From: Actinobacteria bacterium OK074
GTDB lineage: Bacteria; Actinomycetota; Actinomycetes; Streptomycetales; Streptomycetaceae
Assembly: GCA_001298575.1 (NCBI GenBank)
Contig: LJCV01000288.1
Location: 1-44,733 of the forward strand
Length of the DNA: 44,733 nt
Direction of reading: 5' to 3'
Numbering within the stretch: the stretch's first letter is position 1; every line of letters starts with the position of its first letter. Positions 8,478-17,262 of the stretch are shown piece after piece. The notes under the pieces are model-generated. The model made no database searches and was not told the DNA's origin. It saw only the letters and a list, made by a program, of their open reading frames with translations. A program made the position numbers and the translations under genes.

Positions 8478-10091
8478 GTGCACGCTGTGTCGAACGAGCC
8501 GGACGAGGGACGGCTCGTCGCCGGGCGGTACCGGCTCGTCGAGGAGATCGGCCGGGGCGGCATGGGCACCGTCTGGCGCGCCGAGGACGAGGTGCTGGGC
8601 CGCCAGGTCGCGGTGAAGCGGCTGCACACCCAACCGCACCTGGCCGACGACGAGTTGACCACCCTCTACGAGCGCACCCGCCGCGAGGCCCGCAGCGCCG
8701 CCCGGGTGGTGCACCCGAACGTGATCGTCGTCCATGACGTCGTCGACGACGACGGCCGCCCCTGCATCGTCATGGAGTACGTCCCCGCCCTCACCCTCGG
8801 CGACCTGCTCGCCGGTGGCCGCACCCTGCCGCCCGAGGAGGCCGCCCGCATCGGCCTCGGCATGATCGCCGCGCTGCGGGCCGCGCACGCCGCCCGGGTC
8901 CTGCACCGCGACGTCAAGCCCGCGAACGTGCTGCTCGGCGCCGAAGGCCGGGTCGTGCTCACCGACTTCGGCATCGCCATGACCGCGGGCACCTCGACGC
9001 TGACCAAGACCGGCGAGGTCGTCGGCTCCGTCGACTTCATGGCCCCCGAGCGGGTGCGCGGCGAGACGCCGGGGCCCGCCTCCGACCTGTGGGCGCTGGG
9101 CGCGACCCTGTACCAGGCGGTCGAGGGGCGCCCGCCGTTCCACCGGGACACCGCGGTGGAGACGGTGTACGCCATCGCGGTCGACCCGCTGCCGCCGATG
9201 AAGCAGGCGGGCGCCCTCGAACCCCTGATCGAACTGTTGCTGCTCAAGAACCCCGCCGACCGCCCGTCGGCCGAGCAGACCGAACGCGCCCTGCGCACCG
9301 CCGTCTCCGGCGGCCCGACCGGCCCCACCCCGGTCCCCGTCCTGCCACGGGAGAACAACCTCCCGGCCGCGGGCCCCGACGCCACCACCGCCGCCAACGC
9401 TGCCGCCGCCCCCGCCTCCACCCCGGTCGCGGGCACCCCCGTGGTCCCGCCCGCCCCCGGCCGGCCGCGCAGCCGCAAACGCCCCGCCCTCCTCGCGGTC
9501 GCGGCGGTCCTCCTCGCGGCCGGAGCGGTCGCGGGCACCCTCTACGCCACCCACGGCGACGACGGCACGGCCTCGACGGCGGGCACCGGCACCAGTGCGT
9601 CACCGACTCCGTCGGGCGCCGCCTCCCCCGTCCCCGGCGGCTACCACCTCGTCCGCGACACCCAGCTCGACATCTCCTTCCCGGTGCCGGACGGCTGGAA
9701 GCTCAAGGGCCGGACGGCGGAGCAGGTCACGTACATCGACCCGACCCGCCTGGTCGAGATCACCATCGGCACGGTGTACCCGGCCGGCACGAACCCGATC
9801 AGCCACTTCCAGGACATCGAGGCGAACACCAAGGTCAACTACCCGACGTCGTACCGCAAACTGCGCATGCAGAAGACCTCGTTCCGCGGGCTCCCCGCCG
9901 CCGTCTGGGAGTTCACCTTCCAGGGCCGCGCACGCGTGTTCCGCGCCATCGACCTCGGCTTCGGCCAGGAGGGCGGCACGGAGTACGACATCTACCTCTC
10001 CGCCCCGGACGCGAAGTGGGACACCTACCGGCCCGTCTTCGACAACGTCAAGAACGGCTTCGACACGACGGCGGCGACACCGGACTCGTAG
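8478..10091 (+). CDS. membrane serine/threonine protein kinase
   Basis: Hanks-type receptor-like kinase, 537 aa. Seen: kinase domain about residues 15-275 with P-loop GRGGMG (25-30), Lys47 in VAVKRL, catalytic HRD (Asp145) and DFG (163-165), APE-like MAPER near 188. A Pro/Ala-rich juxtamembrane linker follows, one transmembrane helix at about 336-356, then an extracellular domain of about 180 residues (VRDTQLDISFPVPDGW onward) with no PASTA repeats that I recognise. GTG 8478 has GGAGGG seven bases upstream. It stands alone; a 243-base gap separates it from the lipid operon downstream, so regulation of that operon is only a possibility. Confidence 0.93.
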   Translation: MHAVSNEPDEGRLVAGRYRLVEEIGRGGMGTVWRAEDEVLGRQVAVKRLHTQPHLADDELTTLYERTRREARSAARVVHPNVIVVHDVVDDDGRPCIVMEYVPALTLGDLLAGGRTLPPEEAARIGLGMIAALRAAHAARVLHRDVKPANVLLGAEGRVVLTDFGIAMTAGTSTLTKTGEVVGSVDFMAPERVRGETPGPASDLWALGATLYQAVEGRPPFHRDTAVETVYAIAVDPLPPMKQAGALEPLIELLLLKNPADRPSAEQTERALRTAVSGGPTGPTPVPVLPRENNLPAAGPDATTAANAAAAPASTPVAGTPVVPPAPGRPRSRKRPALLAVAAVLLAAGAVAGTLYATHGDDGTASTAGTGTSASPTPSGAASPVPGGYHLVRDTQLDISFPVPDGWKLKGRTAEQVTYIDPTRLVEITIGTVYPAGTNPISHFQDIEANTKVNYPTSYRKLRMQKTSFRGLPAAVWEFTFQGRARVFRAIDLGFGQEGGTEYDIYLSAPDAKWDTYRPVFDNVKNGFDTTAATPDS

Positions 10092-10334
10092 CCGCCGGTA
10101 CCCACTGGGGGCCTCCCGAGCCCCGGTCGCCGTCCCTCGTTCGGGTGCACTTCGCGGCCCGTCTGCCCCGCGATTCCCCGGCGTAGCAGGGTCGGCGCGC
10201 TCGCGGCCGTCCGCGACCCCCTCTCCCCTGTGGGACTTTTGTGGACCGCCGACACGAGTCCCCCGGGACCCCGCGTCGGCCTCCGTCGATGGTCAGTCGA
10301 CGGTGTCGATGTCTGTCGAGGTTTGGGGAGAACC

Positions 10335-10577
10335 GTGTACGAATGGCTCAGGAACGTCCTGGTCGAAAGGCTCCAGCTGCCGGCCGCCGCCGTGACGCCG
10401 GGCGCGACGGCCGAGGCCGCGGGCCTGGACTCGCTCGCGGTCACCGAACTGGTCCTGATCGCCAAGGACGAACTCGGCATCACCGTCGACGAGGACGAAC
10501 TCCACGGCCTGCGCACGGTCGGCGACATGGCCGACCTCCTGACGGCCCACGCGGCCCGCACCGGCGCGACCACCTGA
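10335..10577 (+). CDS. acyl carrier protein
   Basis: Carrier of acyl chains on a 4'-phosphopantetheine arm, 80 aa. Seen: the attachment motif GLDSLAVTE with Ser33 and the acidic helix II/III pattern. GTG 10335 is chosen because GGGGAG lies four bases upstream and this start gives the usual ACP length; the longer reading frame upstream has no ACP homology. It opens a five-gene operon; its stop overlaps the KAS III start (TGATG). As a dedicated ACP it likely serves the adjacent KAS III rather than general fatty acid synthesis. Confidence 0.92.
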   Translation: MYEWLRNVLVERLQLPAAAVTPGATAEAAGLDSLAVTELVLIAKDELGITVDEDELHGLRTVGDMADLLTAHAARTGATT

Positions 10578-11602
10578 TGACGACCGCACCCACTGCGCTC
10601 GCGGCTGAGGCCGGCGTCCTGTGCGGTCTCGGCTCCTGGCTGCCCCCCGTCGTCGTACCGAACGCGGAGATCGCCGAGCGCCTCGGCGTGACCGACGAGT
10701 GGATCCGGCAGCGGGTCGGCGTGCGCGAGCGGCGCCGCGCCGAGCCCGGGACCGCGACGGTCGAGATGGCCGTCGAGGCCGGGGCGCGCGCCCTGAAGTC
10801 GCAGGGGTACGCCGACGTCGACGCCGTCCTGCTGGCCACCAACACCCCCGACCGGCTCGGCCCGGCCGGTGCCCCCGAGGTCGCGGCGAAGCTGGGGCTG
10901 AGCGGGGTGGCCGCGGTCGACCTGGCGGCGGCCTGCTCGGGCTTCGTGTACGGCCTGTCGATGGCGGCGGCCTACGTGCGGTCCGGGACCTTCGAACGCG
11001 TCCTGGTGATCGGCTCGGAGACGATGTCCGCGATGCTCGACCCGGACGACCCGGACACCGCTCCCATCTTCGCGGACGGCGCGGGCGCGGCCGTCGTACG
11101 CGCGGGCCGGGCCGACGAACCGGGCGCGCTCGGCCCGTTCGTGCTGGGCAGCGACGGCGACCGGGCCCATCTGGTCCAGGTCCCCGACGGCGGCGCGCTC
11201 ACCCGCTACCGCCCCACCGAACGCAACCCGCGCGCCTACATCCAGATGGACGGCACGCAGGTCTTCAAGCAGGCGCTGGAGCACATGGGTACGGCGGCCC
11301 GGCGCGCCACCGAGCTGGCGGGCTGGTCCCTGGCGGACGTGGACCGGTTCGCCACCCACCAGGCCAACGCCCGTATCTCCGCCGCCCTCGCGCGCCGCCT
11401 CGGCGTGCCCGCCGAGCGGTGCCTGTCCAACATCGAGTACGTGGGGAACACCAGCGGCGCCTCGGTCCCGCTGCTGCTCGACCACGCGAACGCCGACGGC
11501 AGCCTGCGCCCCGGCCACCGCGTGGTGCTCGCGGCCTTCGGCGCCGGTCTCGCCTGGGGTGCGACGACGCTGGTCTGGCCGGAACTGCGGTCCGGGGAGT
11601 GA
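10577..11602 (+). CDS. beta-ketoacyl-ACP synthase III-like (FabH family)
   Basis: Thiolase-fold condensing enzyme of 341 aa. Seen: complete KAS III triad, Cys120 in AACSGFVYG, His261 in HQANARI and Asn291 in GNTSGAS. FabH-type enzymes start fatty acyl or polyketide chains by joining an acyl-CoA to malonyl-ACP; some paralogues instead transfer acyl groups to hydroxyls or amines. With its own ACP and acyltransferases next door, a specialised lipid is more likely than housekeeping synthesis. ATG overlaps the ACP stop; its stop overlaps the next GTG start (GTGA). Confidence 0.93.
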   Translation: MTTAPTALAAEAGVLCGLGSWLPPVVVPNAEIAERLGVTDEWIRQRVGVRERRRAEPGTATVEMAVEAGARALKSQGYADVDAVLLATNTPDRLGPAGAPEVAAKLGLSGVAAVDLAAACSGFVYGLSMAAAYVRSGTFERVLVIGSETMSAMLDPDDPDTAPIFADGAGAAVVRAGRADEPGALGPFVLGSDGDRAHLVQVPDGGALTRYRPTERNPRAYIQMDGTQVFKQALEHMGTAARRATELAGWSLADVDRFATHQANARISAALARRLGVPAERCLSNIEYVGNTSGASVPLLLDHANADGSLRPGHRVVLAAFGAGLAWGATTLVWPELRSGE

Positions 11603-12822
11603 GCCGCGGGAGGGCCGGGGGCGGGGCCGTCGCGTTCCCCGCCGTCGACCGGGCCATCCGGGAGATGGAGGGCACGGCCGCCGGGCACTACCTGCACATC
11701 GGCGCCGTACTGGAACTCGACACCACCGGCCGCCCCCCGTCCCTCGACGAGGTCCGCACCCACCTGCGCCGCCGCCTGCGCCTGCTGCCCCCACTGGCCG
11801 CCTGCGCACCTCATCTCGACGACCACGTACGGGAGTTGACGGCGCCGGACGGCGAACCCGCCGCGTACGACGCCCTTTTGAACATCGCGCCGCCGCGCCC
11901 TCAGTGCCCGTGGGGCGTATGGCTGGTCCACGACTCCGTTTCGGACCGTCAACTCCTCTGCTACCGCGGCCATCACGCCCTGCACGACGGCGTGAGCCTC
12001 GCCCGTCTGATCCGCCGCCTGTTCGGCCTGCGGGAGCCCGCCCACACGACGGCACCGGAGACTACGGCGGCCACGGGCCCCACCGGCGGCGCGGCCCTCA
12101 CCGCGCACGTGCGCAACGCCGCCGCCTCCGTACGGCTGTTGCTGCCCGCGCCGCGGCGGCCGTTGCTGCCCGGGGCGCGGGCCGGGCGGCGGGTGCTGTC
12201 GGCCGTGACCGTGCCGCTGGCCCAAGTGCGGGTGGCAGCCGGGGAGTTGGGCACCACCGTGCTCGGCGTGCACCTCGCCGCGCTGTCGTACGCCGCCCAG
12301 CGCACCGACGCGACCGGCTGGACGACCGCCCGCCGACGACCGCACGGCATCGCCGTACCCGTCTCGTTGGCGCCCACGGACCCGACTCCCTACGCGGGCA
12401 ACCGTTTCGGGGTCGCGCTGCTGGACGCCGCGTGGGCGGAGCAGGACCTCGGCCGCCGGGCCCGGATGCTGTCCCGGCAGTTGGAGCGGTACCGGGACCC
12501 GGCGCTGAAGTGGGCGCTCGGGGACGCGCTCGGCCGGCTCGACGCCGACGGCGTCTGCGGTCTGTCCGAGCGGATCTACGCCCGCTGCGGGGTGCAGACC
12601 ACCGTGCTGCCACTGGCCGCGGACCTCGGCTTCGCGGGCCGCCGCGCCCGCCGCCTCACCGGCCTCAACTGCCTGCCCGCCAACTTCCCCTACCAGCCCG
12701 TGCTGGCCCTCTGCCACGACCGGGCGGTCTGCTCCTTCACCGCGGACGCGGCGACGCCGGGCGCCCGGGACCTGGCGCCGTACTGGCAGGAGGCCCTCAA
12801 CCGCATGGCCCCACCCACCTGA
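11599..12822 (+). CDS. HHxxxDG acyltransferase (WS/DGAT- or condensation-like)
   Basis: 407 aa. Seen: catalytic HHALHDG at 125-131 within a condensation/WS-DGAT/Pap-type chloramphenicol-acetyltransferase fold, an N-terminal AFPAVDRAIREMEG region like the start of wax-ester synthases, and a C-terminal half with NRFGVALL and NCLPANFPY. Such enzymes move an acyl group from CoA or a carrier to an alcohol or amine. GTG 11599 overlaps the KAS III stop and is in frame. Acceptor unknown; diacylglycerol, a fatty alcohol or a carrier-bound product are all possible. Confidence 0.75.
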   Translation: MSRGRAGGGAVAFPAVDRAIREMEGTAAGHYLHIGAVLELDTTGRPPSLDEVRTHLRRRLRLLPPLAACAPHLDDHVRELTAPDGEPAAYDALLNIAPPRPQCPWGVWLVHDSVSDRQLLCYRGHHALHDGVSLARLIRRLFGLREPAHTTAPETTAATGPTGGAALTAHVRNAAASVRLLLPAPRRPLLPGARAGRRVLSAVTVPLAQVRVAAGELGTTVLGVHLAALSYAAQRTDATGWTTARRRPHGIAVPVSLAPTDPTPYAGNRFGVALLDAAWAEQDLGRRARMLSRQLERYRDPALKWALGDALGRLDADGVCGLSERIYARCGVQTTVLPLAADLGFAGRRARRLTGLNCLPANFPYQPVLALCHDRAVCSFTADAATPGARDLAPYWQEALNRMAPPT

Positions 12823-12868
12823 AGAGCCGGAAGAGCCGGAAGCCGGAAGAGCACGAGCCTGATACCCG

Positions 12869-13714
12869 ATGCCTGACACCAGCAGCCACCCCACCCACAC
12901 CCACACGCACACGCCCACGCACACGCACACCTACCGCTCCCTGCGGGCCCTGATGCGGCTGGCCTCGGCCACGCTGTGCCCGACGACCGTCGAGGGCGCC
13001 GAGCACGTACCGGCCCGGGGCCCCGTGCTGCTGGCCGGCAACCACCTGTCGGTCTGCGACTCGTTCTTCCTGATGGCCGCCCTGCCCCGGCGGCTGACCG
13101 TCCTCGGCAAGCAGGAGTACTTCCACGCGCCGGGGCTGGGCGGCCGGTTCACCCGGCTGATGTGCACGCGGCTCGGCATCGTCCCGGTGGACCGCGGCGG
13201 CGCCCCGGCCGCGGCCCGCGAGGTGCTGGCCCGCGCGGCCGAAGTCCTCGCCGCGGACGCCTCGTTGGTGCTCTACCCGGAGGGCACCCGCTCGGCCGAC
13301 GGGCGCCTGTACCGGGGCCGTCCGGGCGCGGCGGGGCTCGCGCTGACGCACGGGGTACCGCTGGTGCCGTTCGGCATCACGGGCACCGACCGCGTCCAGC
13401 CGATCGGCACGACGGGACTGCGCCCGCACCCGGTGCGCATCCGCTTCGGGCGCCCGCTGGCGTACGAGGAGTTCCAGCGGCGCGACCGCCGTTCGGACGG
13501 CTTCCCGACGACGGTGACACTGCGCGACCTGACGCTCCAACTGATGCGGACGGTCGCGGAGTTGTCGGGCCAGGAGTACGTGGACGACTTCGCGCCGCCG
13601 AAGAGCGCGGCCCCCGGCGATTCCCAGAACAACTCCCAGAACAGCTTCCAGAACAACTCCCGGAGCAGCTCCCAGAATGCCTCCCCGAGTGCCTCCCCGA
13701 GGAACGAGCGATGA
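12869..13714 (+). CDS. 1-acylglycerol-3-phosphate acyltransferase-like (PlsC family)
   Basis: Membrane-associated acyltransferase, 281 aa. Seen: catalytic NHLSVCD near residue 58 (NHx4D), the acceptor-binding YPEGTRS motif near 133, and a third motif VPLVPFGITG. The N-terminus is an odd His/Thr/Pro run and the C-terminal 35 residues are a Ser/Asn/Gln tail encoded by a 12-bp minisatellite. The start at 12869 is the first ATG; a later start after the His run (near 12953) is possible. It transfers acyl groups to a glycerol-phosphate-like or other hydroxyl acceptor. Its stop overlaps the MMPL start (ATGA). Confidence 0.85.
   Translation: MPDTSSHPTHTHTHTPTHTHTYRSLRALMRLASATLCPTTVEGAEHVPARGPVLLAGNHLSVCDSFFLMAALPRRLTVLGKQEYFHAPGLGGRFTRLMCTRLGIVPVDRGGAPAAAREVLARAAEVLAADASLVLYPEGTRSADGRLYRGRPGAAGLALTHGVPLVPFGITGTDRVQPIGTTGLRPHPVRIRFGRPLAYEEFQRRDRRSDGFPTTVTLRDLTLQLMRTVAELSGQEYVDDFAPPKSAAPGDSQNNSQNSFQNNSRSSSQNASPSASPRNER
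13623..13702. repeat. 12-bp minisatellite at 3' end of the PlsC-like gene
   Basis: About 6.7 copies of a 12-base unit resembling CCCAGAACAACT, encoding the Ser/Asn/Gln tail, ending eight bases before the MMPL start codon. Confidence 0.85.
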
Positions 13715-16026
13715 GCATGCCCCGCAGGCGGGTTGACGTCCTGGGCGGTCTGGCCCGGCTGGTGCTGGGCCGTCCGGTCCGGGCGCTCGCGCTCACCGCG
13801 TGCCTGGTGCTGGCCGCGGCGGTCGCGGGGGCGGGCGTGGCCGGTGAACTGCGGCACGGCGGAACCGTTCCGGCGGGCGCGGAGTCGACGTGCGCGGACG
13901 AGCTGCTGACGAAGGAGTTCCACGGGGGCGCCCCGACGGTCACGCTCGTGGTCGGCGCGAGCGCGGGCGGTTCGGTGGACGACGCCCAAGTGGCGGCGGC
14001 GGGACGGCAGTTGACGCGGCGGGCGGCCCGGATGCCGAAGGTGGTGGCGGTCGGCTCGTACTGGCCCGCCCGGACCGCCTCCCTCCGTGGCCGCGACGGC
14101 CGCACGGCCCTGATCCACCTGCGCATCGACACCACGGAGGCGGACGCCCACCGCGACGTCCAGCCCCTGCTGGACCGACTGACGGGCAGGCAGGGCCCGT
14201 TGGAGGTACGGGCGACGGGCCCGACGGCGGTACGGCTGGCGGTGGAGCAGCAGAGCCGAACGGACCTGTTCCGTACCGAACTTCTCGAAGCCCCGCTGGT
14301 GGCCTGCGTGTTGGTGGCGGTGTTCGGCGGGGTGGTCGCGGCGGGCCTGGCGCTGCTGGTCGGGCTCTCGGCGATGGTGGCGGCCACGGCGATCGTGCGC
14401 GCGCTGTGCGAGGTCACCGAGGTGTCGGTGTTCGCCCTGAACCTGGTCACGGCCCTCGGCTTCGCCCTGGCCGTCGACTTCAGCCTCTTCGTCCTGGCCC
14501 GCTACCGCGAGGAACGCGCCACGGCCGACACCCCCTACGACGCCCTGGTCACCACGGTCCGCACGACCGGCCGCACGGTGGTGTGCTCGGCCCTGACGGT
14601 GATCGGCAGCCTGGCGGCGCTGGTCCTCTTCCCGGTGGAGATGCTCCGCTCGATCGCGTACGGCGGCATCGCGGTGGTCGCGACGAGCGCGGCCCTGGCG
14701 GTCACGGCCCTGCCCGCGGCACTGCTCCTGCTGGGCCCGAAGGTGGACGCCCTGGCCCTGCCGCGCCGACGACAGCGGAAGCCCAACACCCCGGTCGAGC
14801 AGGGCAGTTGGTACCGCCTGGCACACCGGGTCATGCGCCGCCCCCTGCTGGTCCTGGTACTACTGGGCACGGTACTGACGGCCCTGGTCCTCCCCTTCAC
14901 CCACGCCCGTTTCGGCGCCCTGGACGACCGCTCGCTGCCGCCGTCGTCCCCGACCCGCCAGGCGACGGAAACCCTGCGCCGCGACTTCGACTACGACGGG
15001 CTGCACCCCGTGACGGTGGTCCTGCCGGGCCTGAACGCGCATACGGGACAAGGGACTACGGCCCTGGACACGTACGCACGCGAGGTATCGACCCTCCCCC
15101 ACGTGCGCCGAGTGGAGACGGCGACGGGCTCCTACACCTCCGGCCACCGCGACAAGTCCGGCCGTCCGGACGGGAGTTACGCGTCCAAGGCGGGCGTCTG
15201 GCTGGCCGCGCTGACGGACGTGTCGCCGGAGACCCCGCAGAGCGTGGCGACCGCGCGCGCCGTACGGGCGGTCCCGGCACCCGTACCCGCGCTGGTGGGC
15301 GGAACGGGCGCCTGGCTGGCGGACCTCCAGGACGCCATCCGCGACCACCTGGCCCCCGCGCTGGCCCTGATCGCGGCGGTCACACTGCTGCTGCTCGGCT
15401 GGTGCACCCGCAGTGTGGTCCTGCCCCTGAAGGCGCTGGCCCTCAACGCACTCAGCCTGACGGCCACGTTCGGCATCCTGGTGTTCGTCTTCCAACAGGG
15501 CCACCTGGACGGCCTGTTGGGCTTCACGGCGACGGGCGTGACGGACACCCTGACCCCGGTCCTCGTGCTGTGCGTGGCCTTCGGCCTGTCGATGGACTAC
15601 GAGGTGCTGCTGCTGTCCCGCGCGGTCGAGGAGCACGCCGCGGGCGCCCCGACCCGCGAGGCGGTGGCCCGCGCCGTCCAGCACACGGCGGGCCTGTTCA
15701 CGGCGTCGGCGGCGGTCGTGATCGTGGTGATGTCGGCGCTGGCGACCTCGGGCCTGGTCCTGCTGAAGGTGGTGGGCCTGGGCCTGGCCCTCGCGGTCCT
15801 CATCGACGCGACGGCGATCCGGTTGCTGGTGGCTCCCGCGCTCATGGCCCTGATGGGCGAGGGAAATTGGTGGCTGCCGGGCCGACGGAGGCGGAAGCCG
15901 AAGACACCGGCACCAGTACAAGTACCCGTACCGGCTATGCGAGCCGACCGCCGGACCGATCAATCGACTCACTCGGCTCAATCAGCTAAATCGGCTCAAT
16001 CGGCGAAGGACCGAGCCGCGCGATGA
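13711..16026 (+). CDS. MMPL-family (RND) lipid transporter
   Basis: Proton-driven exporter of 771 aa. Seen: two homologous halves, each with one helix, a large periplasmic loop and five further helices; TM4 has LGFALAVDFSLF (Asp256-Phe257) and TM10 has FGLSMDYEVLL (Asp629-Tyr630), the positions of the proton-relay Asp/Tyr pairs of mycobacterial MmpL3. The first pair has Phe instead of Tyr. As the last gene of the ACP/KAS III/acyltransferase operon it probably exports the product. The low-complexity Ser/Ala/Gln C-terminus runs 41 bases into the convergent phosphoesterase gene. Confidence 0.93.
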   Translation: MSMPRRRVDVLGGLARLVLGRPVRALALTACLVLAAAVAGAGVAGELRHGGTVPAGAESTCADELLTKEFHGGAPTVTLVVGASAGGSVDDAQVAAAGRQLTRRAARMPKVVAVGSYWPARTASLRGRDGRTALIHLRIDTTEADAHRDVQPLLDRLTGRQGPLEVRATGPTAVRLAVEQQSRTDLFRTELLEAPLVACVLVAVFGGVVAAGLALLVGLSAMVAATAIVRALCEVTEVSVFALNLVTALGFALAVDFSLFVLARYREERATADTPYDALVTTVRTTGRTVVCSALTVIGSLAALVLFPVEMLRSIAYGGIAVVATSAALAVTALPAALLLLGPKVDALALPRRRQRKPNTPVEQGSWYRLAHRVMRRPLLVLVLLGTVLTALVLPFTHARFGALDDRSLPPSSPTRQATETLRRDFDYDGLHPVTVVLPGLNAHTGQGTTALDTYAREVSTLPHVRRVETATGSYTSGHRDKSGRPDGSYASKAGVWLAALTDVSPETPQSVATARAVRAVPAPVPALVGGTGAWLADLQDAIRDHLAPALALIAAVTLLLLGWCTRSVVLPLKALALNALSLTATFGILVFVFQQGHLDGLLGFTATGVTDTLTPVLVLCVAFGLSMDYEVLLLSRAVEEHAAGAPTREAVARAVQHTAGLFTASAAVVIVVMSALATSGLVLLKVVGLGLALAVLIDATAIRLLVAPALMALMGEGNWWLPGRRRRKPKTPAPVQVPVPAMRADRRTDQSTHSAQSAKSAQSAKDRAAR

Positions 16027-16885
16027 CGTCCCGCACCTTCTCCTCCCCGATCTCGTAGACGGTCTCGCCCCAGCGCGGATCGCGGGCGTGCAGGGTGTGG
16101 AACAACGGCCCCTGCTCACCACCGAGTTGGACGAGCGAGGCGGAGGGCCCGAGCAGGGCCCGCTCGGTCCCGGGCACGGCGGTGAGGTCGACGCGGCTGA
16201 CGACCCCCGGGGTGACCCACACGGGCGCACCCCCGAGAAACCCGGAGAGCTGAAGATGGAAGTGCCCGCACAGCACGGCCCGTACGTCAGTCCCCCGGAT
16301 CACCTCGGCCAACTCCCCCGGATTCCGCAGCCCGAGAGCGCGCTGAAGCTCCGAGTCGAGGGAGAACGGCGGGTGATGGAAAACAAGAACGGTGCCGTGC
16401 TCGGCGCCAGGCACGGCCAACAGCTCCCGCAACCAGCCGAGTTGGGCCGCCGACAGGTGCCCGTACCCCTTCCCCGGCACAAGCGAGTCAAGGGTGACGA
16501 CCCGATACCCCCCGACAACGCTGACGGCAGCCCGCTCCCCCTCCCCCGACGGAATGACGAAAGCGGCCAGATCGCCCCCGTCCACACCGACATGCCCGCT
16601 CCCGAGCACCTTCGCGAAGCTCTGCCGCTCGTCGTGGTTGCCGGTGCTGTAGACGACGGGCAGCCCCCGCTCGGCGGCGAACTCCCCCACGAGCCCGCGC
16701 ACGGCGGTGTACCCCTCCACGGACCCGTCGTCGGCGATGTCCCCGCTGACGACGATGACGTCGAGATCGCGCACGTACCGGAGTTCGGCGAGCAGCAGCC
16801 GCAGGGACCGCGCGGCATCACTGCCGGGCCCCTCCGGTGCGTCGCGACGGTCGAGATGAGTGTCCGAGAGGTGCAGGATCCGCAT
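15986..16885 (-). CDS. metallophosphoesterase
   Basis: Calcineurin-like phosphoesterase, 299 aa, related to Icc/CpdA 3',5'-cyclic-nucleotide phosphodiesterases. Seen: metal motifs MRILHLSDTHLD at the N-terminus, VVSGDIADDG near residue 50, GNHDER near 80, FHHPPF near 165 and CGHFHLQ near 205. ATG 16885 is chosen because MRILHLSDTH is the normal family start and a -10 (TACCCT) sits six bases upstream. The gene converges on and overlaps MMPL by 41 bases. The in vivo substrate (cAMP or other phosphodiester) is not shown by the sequence. Confidence 0.92.
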   Translation of the reverse strand: MRILHLSDTHLDRRDAPEGPGSDAARSLRLLLAELRYVRDLDVIVVSGDIADDGSVEGYTAVRGLVGEFAAERGLPVVYSTGNHDERQSFAKVLGSGHVGVDGGDLAAFVIPSGEGERAAVSVVGGYRVVTLDSLVPGKGYGHLSAAQLGWLRELLAVPGAEHGTVLVFHHPPFSLDSELQRALGLRNPGELAEVIRGTDVRAVLCGHFHLQLSGFLGGAPVWVTPGVVSRVDLTAVPGTERALLGPSASLVQLGGEQGPLFHTLHARDPRWGETVYEIGEEKVRDVIARLGPSPIEPI

Positions 16886-16891
16886 GCCCAG

Positions 16892-16897
16892 AGGGTA
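16892..16897 (-). promoter_or_regulatory. -10 element for leaderless phosphoesterase
   Basis: TACCCT on the minus strand, six bases upstream of ATG 16885, with no ribosome site. Confidence 0.45.
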
Positions 16898-17042
16898 CGA
16901 GGCGGGGGCGCGCGGAACCAGAGGGCCCGGAAGAGGGCGGGCCGGTAGGCGCCGGTGCACGCCCCCGGACTGGCCGTGCGCGACCCTGGCCCGTCAGCGG
17001 CGTCGTACAAGATCCGCCCCCACAAGACCCGTCCCGCCCGAC

Positions 17043-17070
17043 CTGTCCGGCATGATCTGTCCGGCATGAT
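17043..17070. repeat. 14-bp tandem repeat at the end of a truncated gene
   Basis: CTGTCCGGCATGAT twice in tandem (17043-17056, 17057-17070), just where recognisable coding of the truncated CU044_5270-like gene ends; possibly the scar of the deletion. Confidence 0.85.
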
Positions 17071-17262
17071 TTTGACGTGCTCTACGGTCTCGTCGTCGAT
17101 CAGTTTCATCAGGGCTTCCCTGGGGTGGAGTTGGCGGCTCAGCGGGAAGTCCTGGCCGACCAGATGCGGCAGCAGCCGGACGAGGTCGTCGTGCTCGCCG
17201 GTTCCATGGCTCCCCACGTGGTCGGCACGCTCGTCACGGCCGGTGTCGCCTGTGGCGGTCAT
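17071..17262 (-). pseudogene. truncated CU044_5270-like gene
   Basis: Starts at ATG 17262, overlapping the upstream sigma-factor stop (ATGA), as normal for this gene pair. About 64 residues are recognisable: an acidic N-terminus, LLPHLVGQDFPLSRQLHPREALMKLI and DDETVEHV. This is the same layout as the intact paralogue 1.5 kb away (LPPPVERDLPAG, FHKERLMTQID). The membrane helix and the whole extracytoplasmic domain are missing; the frame then runs into a tandem repeat and the promoter region of the phosphoesterase. Judged a gene remnant. Confidence 0.7.

Noticed and set aside
10025..12055. 676-codon minus-strand frame opposite the ACP/KAS III genes
   Set aside because: Arg/Gly/Pro-rich shadow of well-supported plus-strand genes; no motif.
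8478..16026. Ser/Thr kinase as the first gene of the lipid operon
   Set aside because: A 243-base gap separates it from the ACP gene, whereas the operon genes mostly overlap; functional linkage remains possible but unsupported.
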